Origin: WHSW01 sp963846565
GTDB lineage: Bacteria; Actinomycetota; Thermoleophilia; Solirubrobacterales; 70-9
Direction of reading: 5' to 3'
Length of the DNA: 64,000 nt
Assembly: GCA_963846565.1 (NCBI GenBank)
Contig: CAWJWL010000005.1
Coordinates: 1,736,001-1,800,000, forward strand
The notes under the pieces were generated by a model that saw nothing but the letters and a program-made list of their open reading frames with translations, did not search any database and was not told the DNA's origin. This document shows, in pieces, positions 30,802 through 39,426 of this stretch; within the stretch, counting starts at the first letter, position 1, and each line of letters starts with the position of its first letter. The position numbers and the translations under genes were made by a program.

Positions 30802-32490
30802 CTAAGCGCCGCCGGCGAGCGCCTGGTGGAGCGAGCGGACGACGAGGGCACCGTCCCCGACAGCCGACGCCACCCGCTTGGTGGAGCCGCTGCGCACGTC
30901 CCCGACGGCGAAGACGCCCGGTCGAGTGGTCTCGAGCAGCAGGGGTTCGACATCGCTGCCTTCGCGATGCTTGGCGAAGCTCTCGTGCCCCCGTGCGTCC
31001 ACGTCGGTGACGACGAATCCCTTGTCGTCGAGACCGACCAGGCCGACGAGATCCTCGGTCCGCGGCGTGGCGCCGATCATCGCGAACACCGCCGTGGTCT
31101 TCAGCTGATGCTCGCTGCGGTCATGGCGAACGACCGTGACCTCCTCGAGCTCTTCGTCGCCCTGGAGAGCCTTGACCTCGCAGCCTTCATGGATCTCGAC
31201 GTTGGCGGCGGCTTCGATGCGATCGATGAGGTAGCGAGACATCGTCGCGGCCAAGGACCGGCGCACCACCAGATGGATCCGCCGCGCGTAGGAGCTCAGG
31301 TTCACCACGGCCTGTCCGGCTGAGTTGCCGCCGCCGACGACGACCACGTCCTCGCCCGAGGTCTGGAGCGCCTCGAGGTGCGTGGCCGCGTAGTAAAGGC
31401 CCAGGCCCTCGAAGCCTTCGGCGCCCTCGGCCGGCAGGCGGCGATAGTCGGCACCGACCGCGAGGACGAGGCAGCGGGCGCCCACCTGCTGTCCGTCGCC
31501 GAGCGTGAGTGGCCGAAGCCCGTCTGCCACCGAGCCGGCGAACCCGCAGCCTCCGTGGGCGCTGGAGATGACGGCGCCGAACTTCCGCGCCTGCAGCGTT
31601 GCGCGCTGGGTCAGGTCCGACCCCGACAGGCCGGTCGGAAACCCGAGGTAGTTCTCGATCCTGGCGCTCGTTCCCGCCTGCCCTCCGGGGGCGAAGCGCT
31701 CGATCACCAGCGTGGTGAGGCCTTCCGAGGAGGCGTAGACGGCGGACGCCAATCCCGACGGGCCCGCACCGAGCACCACGACGTCGAAGGTCTTCTGATC
31801 GACCTGGGCGCGCAGGCCGAGCTCGTCGGCGACCTGGGTCACGGTCGGGCGCCGCAGCACGTTGTGGGGGCGGACGAGGACGGGGCATTGGTCGGCGCCG
31901 ATGCCAAGCTGGTCCAGGAGCGCCTGACTCTCGTGGTCGCTGTCGATGTCATGCCAGCTGAACGGGATCAGGTTGCGCTCGAGCAGCTCACGGATGGCGA
32001 AGGCGTCGCCCGAGCGGCGTTTGCCGATCAGCCGCTCGTTGCCGATGCCCTCGCCTCGCAGCCACTCACGGCGCGCGACCATCGTGCGGAGGAGGAGGTC
32101 GCCGAGGTCGGCCGAGCCGGCGACCAGGGTGCGCAACGCATCCGGCGGCACGACCAGGATCGAGCTCTCCTCGGCAACGATGCCCGCGGCGATCGTCGGC
32201 TCGCCGGTGAACATCGAGGTGTCGGCCGCGAATGTCCCGGGCTGGCACTGGGTGAAGTAGCGATCGCCCTCGGGTGCCTGATCGATGACGTCGATCGCCC
32301 CCGAGAGGATCACGAACAGGGGCGCGTCACGCTGCCCCTGCTCGAACGCGACGTCCCCCGGGGAGAGCGAGAGCTTCTCCGCGCCCACGGCCAGCTGCTC
32401 GATCTGGGCCTGGGTCAGGCGCGGGAAGAGGATCGGGTGGTCCGGATCCAGGAACCCCTCGGCGGGGGTGGGCGAGGCGTATCGACTCAT
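30802..32490 (-). CDS. Fusion: cyclic-nucleotide-binding domain, glutaredoxin-like domain and TrxR-like FAD oxidoreductase
   Basis: 562 aa. Residues about 20-130 form a cNMP-binding (Crp-type) beta-roll (EKLSLSPGDVAFEQG; LFVILSGAIDVID). Residues about 150-235 resemble a glutaredoxin-like module without a CxxC (FAIRELLERNLIPFSWHDID). From about 240 there is a thioredoxin-reductase-type flavoprotein: VVVLGAGPSGLASAVYASSEG for FAD, VVVVGGGNSAGQAVVNL for NAD(P)H, PGVFAVGDVRSG near the end. At the usual CATC dithiol position the sequence is YAATH, so dithiol chemistry is lost. It is likely a nucleotide- or redox-sensing oxidoreductase; the electron acceptor is unknown. It is convergent with the GT gene. 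Confidence 0.85.
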   Translation of the reverse strand: MSRYASPTPAEGFLDPDHPILFPRLTQAQIEQLAVGAEKLSLSPGDVAFEQGQRDAPLFVILSGAIDVIDQAPEGDRYFTQCQPGTFAADTSMFTGEPTIAAGIVAEESSILVVPPDALRTLVAGSADLGDLLLRTMVARREWLRGEGIGNERLIGKRRSGDAFAIRELLERNLIPFSWHDIDSDHESQALLDQLGIGADQCPVLVRPHNVLRRPTVTQVADELGLRAQVDQKTFDVVVLGAGPSGLASAVYASSEGLTTLVIERFAPGGQAGTSARIENYLGFPTGLSGSDLTQRATLQARKFGAVISSAHGGCGFAGSVADGLRPLTLGDGQQVGARCLVLAVGADYRRLPAEGAEGFEGLGLYYAATHLEALQTSGEDVVVVGGGNSAGQAVVNLSSYARRIHLVVRRSLAATMSRYLIDRIEAAANVEIHEGCEVKALQGDEELEEVTVVRHDRSEHQLKTTAVFAMIGATPRTEDLVGLVGLDDKGFVVTDVDARGHESFAKHREGSDVEPLLLETTRPGVFAVGDVRSGSTKRVASAVGDGALVVRSLHQALAGGA

Positions 32491-32518
32491 TCGTGGAGTC
32501 GATTGTGAGGCACGGGAT

Positions 32519-33907
32519 CTACGGAGCGGCCGGAGGGATGTTCTGCGTCTGGCGAAAGAGGTTCGTGGGGTCGTACCTCGCCTTGATCTCGCCGAGGCGC
32601 CTCCAGCTCGCCTCCGTGTAGGCGGCGCGGACGCGCTCGGGCCCCTCGTCGCCGAGGAAGTTGACATAGGCCGCCTCGTTCCCCTTCCTCAGGTCGGTCG
32701 AGAGCTCCTCGACCCACGCCTCGCGGATCACCCTGTCCTCGGGACTCGTGAAGAAGGCGGCGACGTTGGCCATGATCTTCGCCTGGCGGTGTCCGTACGC
32801 CGTCGCCTCCTCGGGCACGCGGGCGATCGCTCCGCCGAGCACGCGCAGCTGGGTGACGCGCATCGCGGCGTCGGAGGACTCGAGCCGCTCGATGACCATC
32901 TTCGCCGTCTCCAGGTCGAAGTCGTCCAGGAACATCGTCCGGGCGGCCGCGGTCGGGCGGTAGTCCGGCGGGTCGGGCGGATAGATCTCGGGAAACGGGA
33001 TCGGGCGAACCATGTCGGCGACCGGTTCCGCGAGCGCGCGCAACGGCGCGATCGCCTCGGCGCCGTCCTCCGCGGAGCCGGCGAAGCAGACGAGCGCCAT
33101 CGCGACCATCTGCCCGTGAAGCCCCTCGGGGACGAACGGCATCGGCGGCGCCGGCATCACGTTGAGGATCGTCGAGAGCTCCTCCGGAGCCGCCTCCGCG
33201 GCGGTGATGAAGCCGTGCACGACCTCGGGCGTCGCGGGCAGCATCAGCATGCCTCCGACGACCGACCCGATCTCGTGCAACCGGTACTTGATCCGGGTGA
33301 CGACGCCGAAGTTCCCGCCGCCGCCGCGGATGGCCCAGAAGAGGTCCGGCTCGTTGTCGGCGTCGATCTCGCGGATCTCGCCGTCGGCGGTGACGATCTC
33401 GGCGGCGAGCACGTCGTCGATCGTGAGGCCGTACGCGCGGCTGATGTAGCCGACTCCGCCGCCGAGCGTGATGCCGCCGATCCCGACCGACCCGGCGTCG
33501 CCGAAGCCGGTAGCGAGCCCGTGTTCGGCGACCGCCTCCGTGTACTCGCGCGCGGTGAGTCCGGTCTGCGCCCACGCGGTCCGCGCCTCGGGGTCGATGT
33601 CGATCGCTCGCATCTCGCCGAGCTGCAGCGAGATCCCGCCTTCCGGCACCGAATGGCCCGCCGCGCTGTGGCCACCGCTGCGCACCCCCAGCGAGAGGCC
33701 GCTGTCGCGCGCGAAGTCGACGACCCTCGCCACCTCGGCCGCGTCCGCGGGGCGGACGATCGCCGCCGGGCGATGGTCGATCGCGCCTGAGAAGACGACG
33801 CGGGCGCGCTCGTACTCCGCGTCCTCGGGCCGGATCACGCGCCCGCCCACCTCGGCGTCGAGCCGGTCGATCGTGGCGAGGTCGGGGGTCGTGGTCATTC
33901 GCTTCAC
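32519..33907 (-). CDS. FAD-linked oxidase, berberine-bridge (BBE) type 1
   Basis: 462 aa. FAD_binding_4 domain with SLGVRSGGHSAAGHS, where the His is the usual covalent FAD attachment, then GDAGSVGIGGITLGGGVGYI and DLFWAIRGGGGNFGVVT. The C-terminal BBE motif is RYDPTNLFRQTQNIPP. No signal peptide. The family oxidises sugars, alkaloids or hydroxynicotine-like amines with oxygen. A second homologous gene lies at 34378-35769, with a YdeI-like gene between, all on the minus strand. The substrate is not predictable. Confidence 0.85.
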   Translation of the reverse strand: MKRMTTTPDLATIDRLDAEVGGRVIRPEDAEYERARVVFSGAIDHRPAAIVRPADAAEVARVVDFARDSGLSLGVRSGGHSAAGHSVPEGGISLQLGEMRAIDIDPEARTAWAQTGLTAREYTEAVAEHGLATGFGDAGSVGIGGITLGGGVGYISRAYGLTIDDVLAAEIVTADGEIREIDADNEPDLFWAIRGGGGNFGVVTRIKYRLHEIGSVVGGMLMLPATPEVVHGFITAAEAAPEELSTILNVMPAPPMPFVPEGLHGQMVAMALVCFAGSAEDGAEAIAPLRALAEPVADMVRPIPFPEIYPPDPPDYRPTAAARTMFLDDFDLETAKMVIERLESSDAAMRVTQLRVLGGAIARVPEEATAYGHRQAKIMANVAAFFTSPEDRVIREAWVEELSTDLRKGNEAAYVNFLGDEGPERVRAAYTEASWRRLGEIKARYDPTNLFRQTQNIPPAAP

Positions 33908-33979
33908 CTCATGCTTTGGGGTCGGGCAGGCCGCATTCGGCGCGCATCATCGCGGTTGGCCCTCCCACCGCTCAAGGTG

Positions 33980-34001
33980 GCACGCACCCGGCAGGGCGTG
34001 C
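33980..34001 (-). terminator. Hairpin downstream of the YdeI-like gene
   Basis: GCACGC (33980-33985) pairs with GCGTGC (33996-34001) around a 10-base loop, directly after the YdeI-like stop codon on the minus strand. No U-tract; tentative. Confidence 0.3.
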
Positions 34002-34003
34002 GG

Positions 34004-34372
34004 TTATCCGTACGCCGCCTGCCAGCGGCCGTCTGCCTTTGCCCGCTCGACCTCGGCGAGCCCGGCGGGGCGCATCCGGGCTTCCTCGGTGAGCCTCTCG
34101 ACCGTCTCCCGGCTGATCCTCGACCAGTTGCTGCGCGGGCGGCGGGGCGTGAAGCGCTGGAGGAACCAGTCCTGATCCAGCGCCTTGCGATTACTAGAGA
34201 TCCAGCCGAAGCAGAAGGCGCCTTCGTTCGCCTCGTCCGAGCTCATGCTCTCGACCCCGCGGCCTTGCTTGCCGATGGCGATCCAGATGCCGTCGGACGC
34301 GGCGTGATTTGTCTCCAGCCAGTCTTCCCAGTCCTTGATCGTGGCGAAGGCGAGCGCGTCGGTCGGCGTCAT
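34004..34372 (-). CDS. YdeI/OmpD-associated family protein
   Basis: 122 aa. Features of the family: DWEDWLETNHAASDGIWIAI at the start, EGAFCFGWISSNRKALD in the middle, and FLQRFTPRRPRSNWSRIS followed by MRPAGLAEVERAKADGRW. The length is short compared with most members (about 190 aa), as only the core domain is present. Family members are annotated as bacteriocin-protection or OmpD-associated proteins, but their biochemical role is unsettled. The ATG follows the stop of BBE gene 2 by 5 bp, so they are probably one transcript. Confidence 0.8.
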   Translation of the reverse strand: MTPTDALAFATIKDWEDWLETNHAASDGIWIAIGKQGRGVESMSSDEANEGAFCFGWISSNRKALDQDWFLQRFTPRRPRSNWSRISRETVERLTEEARMRPAGLAEVERAKADGRWQAAYG

Positions 34373-34377
34373 CCGAG

Positions 34378-35769
34378 TCAGGCTAGTTCTTGCGGCTGGC
34401 TCCGCGGCGCGATGTTGTGGCCGAAGCGGAACAGGTTGGCGGGGTCGTACGCGGCCTTGACAGCGGCCAGCCGGCGGTGATTCTCGGCCGCGTAGGCCGT
34501 CGCCGTACGCGAAGTGTCGGCGAGGAAGTTGAGGAACGAGCCTCCGGTCGCGAACGGCCAGAGCGCGTCGGCGAAGTCCGGATCGGCGGCGTCGGCGATC
34601 ACCGAGAAGCGGGCCTCGCGATGACCGACCGGCCCCGCGCCCGGCGCGGGGTGCGCGATCGCGCCTCCCCACTGGCGGACCTCGACGGTCGAGATCGGTG
34701 ACTCCGGGTCCTCGGCGGCACCGGCGATCGCCCCGATCAGCGGCTCCGGGAGCTCATCGACGAGGTCGAGATGGCGCGGGGGAGTGCCGCCCATCACCGC
34801 GCTCGCGTAGCGGACCGGGCGCATCCCGTCGTGGAGCGTGGGCCCGGCCGCCCGGCGGAGGTACGCGAGCTCGGACTCGGCGTCGGCGAGCGCCCCGGAG
34901 TGCATCGCGCGGAGCGCCAGCACCCGCCGCCCACGCAACCGCGCCGGGACGTCGGCGGCCTCGTCGATCCGGGTGATCAGGACCGCCGTACTGAGTTCGT
35001 CGGGCGCCTCGGCGGCCCACTCGTCGTACGCCGCGAGCACGTCGGCGGCGCGTTCGACCGGGTGGTAGGAGGTTCCGGCGTACACCGTCTCGACGGGGAA
35101 GAGCCGCAGCTCGAGCGCGGTCACGACGCCGAAGTTGCCGCCGCCCCCGCGCAGGGCCCAGAACAGATCCGGGTGGTGCTCGGCGTTCGCGGTCACGATC
35201 GTGCCGCCGGCGGTCACGACGTCGGCGCCGATCAGGCTGTCCGCGGCGAAGCCATGGCGGCGGGAGAGCCAGCCGATGCCGCCGCCGAGGGTGAACCCGG
35301 TGACGCCGACCGACGGCGAGGAGCCGGAAAGCGGCGCGAGGCCGTATGGCGCCGCCGCCCCGAGCACCGCGCCCCAGGTCGCCCCGGCGCCAACTCGGGC
35401 GACGCGCCGCGCGGGGTCGACGTGGACGGCCGACATCCGCGTCGTGCGGAGCAGCACGGCGCCGTCGGCTGCGTCGTGAGTTCCGTGGCCGGTCGCCTGG
35501 ATCGCGAGCGGGACGTCGCGCTCGCGGGCGATCCTCACCGCGGCCTGCGCGTCCGCAGGCCCGGCAGCGTCGACGATCAGCGCCGGGTGAGGGTCGAGCG
35601 CCGGGTTGAGCGGACGGCGGAGGAGGTCGTAGCCGGCGTCACCGCGACGGTGGATCCGAGGGCGGGTCTCGACGCTCCGCCTGCCGGCCTGGCGGGAGCG
35701 GTGGCGACGGCGCAGTCCGCCCGCGGGGCCGGCCGGGGTGATCGTGGGGGTCTTCGCCGTCATCGTCAT
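34378..35769 (-). CDS. FAD-linked oxidase, berberine-bridge (BBE) type 2
   Basis: 463 aa. Same architecture as the gene at 32519. FAD domain with LAIQATGHGTHDAADGA, keeping the His of the covalent site in an altered context (ATGHG for GGHS), then GVTGFTLGGGIGWLSRRHGF and DLFWALRGGGGNFGVVT; C-terminal AAYDPANLFRFGHNIAP. The first 40 residues are Arg-rich and include RRRHRSRQAGRR, possibly a twin-arginine-like signal without a clear hydrophobic core. Divergent from topoisomerase IB, with a 97-bp gap. The substrate is unknown. Confidence 0.8.
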   Translation of the reverse strand: MTMTAKTPTITPAGPAGGLRRRHRSRQAGRRSVETRPRIHRRGDAGYDLLRRPLNPALDPHPALIVDAAGPADAQAAVRIARERDVPLAIQATGHGTHDAADGAVLLRTTRMSAVHVDPARRVARVGAGATWGAVLGAAAPYGLAPLSGSSPSVGVTGFTLGGGIGWLSRRHGFAADSLIGADVVTAGGTIVTANAEHHPDLFWALRGGGGNFGVVTALELRLFPVETVYAGTSYHPVERAADVLAAYDEWAAEAPDELSTAVLITRIDEAADVPARLRGRRVLALRAMHSGALADAESELAYLRRAAGPTLHDGMRPVRYASAVMGGTPPRHLDLVDELPEPLIGAIAGAAEDPESPISTVEVRQWGGAIAHPAPGAGPVGHREARFSVIADAADPDFADALWPFATGGSFLNFLADTSRTATAYAAENHRRLAAVKAAYDPANLFRFGHNIAPRSQPQELA

Positions 35770-35866
35770 GCCTTTCGGTGATCGTTTGCGATTAAGACCC
35801 GGAGTGCCGGCAAAACTCATCGGCCGCGACTTGTGCGCGCTGCGCGGGGTACAAAGAGGGCTCCGA

Positions 35867-36880
35867 ATGCCACGCACGCGAAGAAGCGATTGCTCGGGCC
35901 CCGGGATCCGCCGCCGGCGGCGCGGGCGTGGGTTCGAGTACCTCGACGACGCCGCCGGGCGCCGGATCACGGATGCGCCGACGCTCGATCGTCTGCGCGA
36001 GCTCGCGATCCCGCCGGCGTGGAAGGACGTCTGGATCTGCAGCGACCCGCTCGGCCACCTGCAGGCCACGGGCGTCGATGCCGCCGGGCGCAAGCAGTAC
36101 CTCTACCACCCGGCCTGGCGCGAGCGGCGCGAGCAGCACAAGTTCGACCACGTGGTCGACTTCGCCCGCGGGCTCCCGAAGCTGCGCCGGCGCGTCGACG
36201 ACGACCTCGATCGGGAGGGCCTCGACCGCGAGCGGGTCCTGGCGGCGGCCGTGCGCCTGCTCGACCGGGGCATGTTCCGGGTCGGCGGGGAGGAGTACGC
36301 CGAGACGAACGAGACCTACGGCCTGGCGACGATCGAGCGGCGCCACGTGCGGATCTCCGGCGACGAGATCGTCTTCGACTACGACGCGAAGGGAGGGCTC
36401 CGCCGCGTGGTCACGCTGGTCGAGCCCGACGTGCAGCCGGTGATCGAGGCGCTTCGCCGGCGCCGCACCGGGACGGAGCTGCTCGCGTACCGAAACGGCC
36501 GTGGCTGGGCCGACGTCCGCTCCGACGACATCAACGAGTACCTGAAGGAGATCGCCGGAGAGGAGGCGACGGCCAAGGACTTCCGGACCTGGAACGGCAC
36601 CGTGCTCGCGGCCGTCGCGCTCGCCTCGATGCTGCCGGTACCGGATTCGCAGGCGACGCGGAAGCGGAAGATCACCGAGGCCGTCAAGGGCGTCGCGTTC
36701 GTGCTCGGCAACACTCCGGCGGTCTCCCGGCGCTCGTACATCAATCCGAAGGTGATCGAGCGCTACGAGGAGGGCGCGACGATCGCGCCGACGTTGAAGC
36801 GCCTGGGCAAGACCGCCGACATCCGCGACCCGGAGGTCCAGCACACGGTCGAGCGCGCGGTGCTGCGCCTGGTCGCCTGA
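35867..36880 (+). CDS. DNA topoisomerase IB (poxvirus/eukaryote-like)
   Basis: 337 aa. Domains: N-terminal GFEYLDDAAGRRITD and IPPAWKDVWIC, the nucleic-acid-binding part; then a catalytic domain with HKFDHVVDFARGLPKLRRRV, YGLATIERRHVRISGDEIVF, DFRTWNGTVLAA and SRRSYINPKVIERY with the nucleophilic Tyr. It relaxes both positive and negative supercoils by transient 3' nicking. ATG at 35867 has GAGGG upstream and trims an unlikely N-terminal extension overlapping the divergent gene. Single-gene unit. Confidence 0.9.
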   Translation: MPRTRRSDCSGPGIRRRRRGRGFEYLDDAAGRRITDAPTLDRLRELAIPPAWKDVWICSDPLGHLQATGVDAAGRKQYLYHPAWRERREQHKFDHVVDFARGLPKLRRRVDDDLDREGLDRERVLAAAVRLLDRGMFRVGGEEYAETNETYGLATIERRHVRISGDEIVFDYDAKGGLRRVVTLVEPDVQPVIEALRRRRTGTELLAYRNGRGWADVRSDDINEYLKEIAGEEATAKDFRTWNGTVLAAVALASMLPVPDSQATRKRKITEAVKGVAFVLGNTPAVSRRSYINPKVIERYEEGATIAPTLKRLGKTADIRDPEVQHTVERAVLRLVA

Positions 36881-36895
36881 GCGGGCGCGGGCCGG

Positions 36896-38227
36896 CTACC
36901 CCGGGTCCGCGACCGGCACGCGCTCCTCGTGCCCCGCCTCGGGCGAGACCAGGATCGCGCCCTCGCCGGAGGCGTAGGCCTCCTCACCGTGGTAGGTGAC
37001 GTCCATCCCGAGCGCCTCCTCCTTCTCGCTCGCGCGCAGCGGCATCAGCGCGCCGAGGCCCTTGAGCAGGACGAACGTCATCCCGAACGCGTAGGCGGGC
37101 ACCGCGATCACGGCGATCACCTGGTCCTTGAGCTGCTCCCAGTTCCCGTACACGGCGCCGTCGGCGATGCCGTTCCAGGCAACCTGGGCGATGAGGCCGA
37201 TGGCGAGGATGCCGACGAAGCCCGCGATCCCGTGAGCCGCGAGCACGTCGAGCGTCTCGTCGACGCGCGTGCGCGGCCGCCACTGAATCGCGAACCAGCA
37301 GGGGATCGCGCCGACGAAGCCGAGTCCCATCGCCCACGCCGGGCTGATGAAACCGCCCGCCGGCGTGATCAGGACGCAGCCGACGATGATCGCCGTAGCG
37401 GCCCCGATCGCGGTCACCTGGCGACCGCGTACGAGGTCGAGGGCGAACCACGTGACGAGCGCGCAGGCCGGGGTGAGCAGTGTGTTGACGAGGGCGAGCT
37501 GGCTGTTCTGGCCGGCGTTGAAGCCACTGCCGCCGTTGAAGCCGAACCAGCCGAACCAGAGCAGGCCGGCGCCGACGAGCACGTAGACGGCGTTGTGGGG
37601 GAGAAGGGCCTGGCGCCCATAGTCCTTGCGGGCGCCGACGACGAGCGCCGCGGCGAGCGCCGAGAACCCGGAGGCCATCTCCACCGCGATGCCCCCGGCG
37701 AAGTCCAGGGTGCCGTTCGAGACGAGCCAGCCGCCGCCCTCCTCGGCAAAGCCGAAGCCCCAGTGGGCGAGGACGGCGTAGACGAGGATCGACCAGAGCG
37801 CGGCGAAGATCAGGTAGGCGCCGAAGCGCATCCGCTCGACCACCGCGCCGGACACGAGCGCCGTCGTGATGATGCAGAACGTCGCCTGGAAGGCGAAGAA
37901 GACGACGTGCGGGATCGTCGGGCCGAGGCCGTCGGGATTCGGTTCGAAGCCGACCCCGTTGAGGAACGCGAAGTCGAAGCCGCCGATGATCCCGTTGCCG
38001 GGATCGAAGGCGAACGAGTAGCCGATCACCGCCCAGGTGACCGCCGCGACGGCGACGCCGGCGACGCACATCATGAAGGTGTTGAGCGTGTTCTTCGCCC
38101 GCACGAGGCCGGCGTAGAAGAGTCCGAGGGCGAGCGTCATCAAAAGGACGAGCGCGGTTGCGGTCATCATCCAGGCGGTGTCGCCCGTGTCGATCTTGCC
38201 GACCGGAAGCAGGCTTGCGATGTCCAT
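36896..38227 (-). CDS. amt: Ammonium transporter
   Basis: 443 aa, about eleven membrane segments. Amt signatures: ALVLLMTLALGLFYAGLVRA at the start, FCIITTALVSGAVVERMRF, HWGFGFAEEGGGWLVSNG, DFAGGIAVEMASGFSALAAA and HGIAGFVGILAIGL. It moves ammonium/ammonia across the inner membrane. The first ATG overlaps the stop of the P-II gene (ATGA), the classic glnK-amtB pairing, though here P-II is first. The cytoplasmic C-terminal tail (GMDVTYHGEEAYASGEG) is where P-II is expected to act. Confidence 0.95.
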   Translation of the reverse strand: MDIASLLPVGKIDTGDTAWMMTATALVLLMTLALGLFYAGLVRAKNTLNTFMMCVAGVAVAAVTWAVIGYSFAFDPGNGIIGGFDFAFLNGVGFEPNPDGLGPTIPHVVFFAFQATFCIITTALVSGAVVERMRFGAYLIFAALWSILVYAVLAHWGFGFAEEGGGWLVSNGTLDFAGGIAVEMASGFSALAAALVVGARKDYGRQALLPHNAVYVLVGAGLLWFGWFGFNGGSGFNAGQNSQLALVNTLLTPACALVTWFALDLVRGRQVTAIGAATAIIVGCVLITPAGGFISPAWAMGLGFVGAIPCWFAIQWRPRTRVDETLDVLAAHGIAGFVGILAIGLIAQVAWNGIADGAVYGNWEQLKDQVIAVIAVPAYAFGMTFVLLKGLGALMPLRASEKEEALGMDVTYHGEEAYASGEGAILVSPEAGHEERVPVADPG

Positions 38228-38580
38228 CAGCTGCTGACCGGGGTGACGGCGAGGCTGTCGGTCTCGCCCGTGCGGATCCGCACCGCCCGCTCGAGCGGGA
38301 CGACGAAGATCTTCCCGTCGCCGACCTCGCCGGTGCGCCCGCCGGCGCAAAGAGCGTCGATTGCCGGTTGCGCGAAGTCGTCCGAGACCGCGATCTCGAA
38401 CCGGACCTTGTCGGCGAGGCCGACCTGCACCGTGGTGCCGCGGTAGGTCTCGACCCGGTCGAGCTCACCGCCGTGGCCCTGGACGCGGCTGATCGAGACG
38501 CCACGGACCTCGGCGCGATAGAGCGCCTCCAACACGTCGTTCGCCTTCTCCGGGCGCACGATGCCGATCACGAGCTTCAC
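38227..38580 (-). CDS. glnB: Nitrogen regulatory protein P-II
   Basis: 117 aa from GTG. It starts VKLVIGIVRPEKANDVLEAL and contains RGVSISRVQGHGGE, TGEVGDGKIFVVPLERAVRI and RTGE, the ATP/2-oxoglutarate-binding parts of P-II. In the T-loop the sequence is ETYRGTTVQVG: the first Tyr of YRG is kept, but the residue at the uridylylation/adenylylation position (Tyr51 of E. coli GlnB) is Val. It senses ADP/ATP and 2-oxoglutarate and should gate the co-transcribed Amt, but it cannot be modified at position 51. It could equally be called glnK. Confidence 0.9.
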   Translation of the reverse strand: MKLVIGIVRPEKANDVLEALYRAEVRGVSISRVQGHGGELDRVETYRGTTVQVGLADKVRFEIAVSDDFAQPAIDALCAGGRTGEVGDGKIFVVPLERAVRIRTGETDSLAVTPVSS

Positions 38581-38673
38581 GCGGTCTCCCTCAATCGTCG
38601 CTGTGTCGCGCCATGCCCCGAAACCCGAGAGTGGCGGCGGTTCTCGAACGCGGCGAGATACTACGATCGGCAC

Positions 38674-39225
38674 ATGCCGAACCGTCTCCACTTCACCGAA
38701 TCGGACGCCGCAAACGCGCTTATTGCGGAAGATCCGATGGCGCTGCTCGTCGGCTTCGCCCTCGATCAGCAGGTGACCGTGCAGAAGGCGTTCGCCGGCC
38801 CGTTCGTGATCCGCGAGCGGCTTGGCGCGCTCGACGCCGAGACGCTGGCGGCCGCCGACCTGGATCCGGTCTTCCGCGAGAAGCCGGCGATCCACCGGTA
38901 TCCCGGCGTGATGGCGAAGCGGGTCCGCGATCTCGCGGTCCATATCCGCGACACCTACGACGGCGATGCCGCGGCGGTCTGGCGCGACGCCCCCGACGCC
39001 GGGACCCTCCGCGAGAACATCTCCTCGCTCCCGGGCTTCGGCGAGATGAAGGTGAAGGCGCTCGGATCCGTGCTCGCGAAGCGCTTCGGCGTCGAGGCCG
39101 CGCAGGAGCTGGTGCCGTGGCACCCGACGCTCGGCGACGTCGACTCGCCGCAGGCGCTCGCCGAGTATCAGGCGGCGAAGCGCGAGCACAAGGCCGCGTG
39201 GTCGAAGGCGAAGGCTTCCGCGTAG
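38674..39225 (+). CDS. HhH-GPD-type DNA repair protein (putative)
   Basis: 183 aa. The start MPNRLHFTESDAANALIAED is followed by LVGFALDQQVTVQKAFAGPF, typical of a subset of HhH-GPD base-excision proteins. The HhH hairpin is NISSLPGFGEMKVKALGSV near residue 120. I see no iron-sulfur Cys cluster, and the usual catalytic Asp/Lys positions are unclear, so glycosylase activity is only likely. The last 20 residues are Lys-rich. Divergent from glnB with a 93-bp gap. Confidence 0.75.
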   Translation: MPNRLHFTESDAANALIAEDPMALLVGFALDQQVTVQKAFAGPFVIRERLGALDAETLAAADLDPVFREKPAIHRYPGVMAKRVRDLAVHIRDTYDGDAAAVWRDAPDAGTLRENISSLPGFGEMKVKALGSVLAKRFGVEAAQELVPWHPTLGDVDSPQALAEYQAAKREHKAAWSKAKASA

Positions 39226-39334
39226 GCGCAGCCCTGCAGCCGTTGCCCGGCGACGGTTGAGTATTTGTCAAAAAGCTCGACCGCGACCGGCCTGAGGCCG
39301 CATGATCAGCCTCGGCGCGGTGCGGATCGGGCGG

Positions 39335-39347
39335 CTCGGTAACCGAG
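39335..39347. promoter_or_regulatory. Small perfect dyad upstream of the efflux gene
   Basis: CTCGGTAACCGAG, arms of 6 bp, 80 bp before the MFS start. Size and place fit an operator; the TetR-like gene downstream of the transporter is a candidate ligand. Inference only. Confidence 0.4.
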
Positions 39348-39426
39348 TTCTTACCTCGAGCGATTAGTTGTCGCCCCTCGCCCGGTCTTACCTCTGATCG
39401 CGCAAACTGACCCTCGGGAGACTCAA

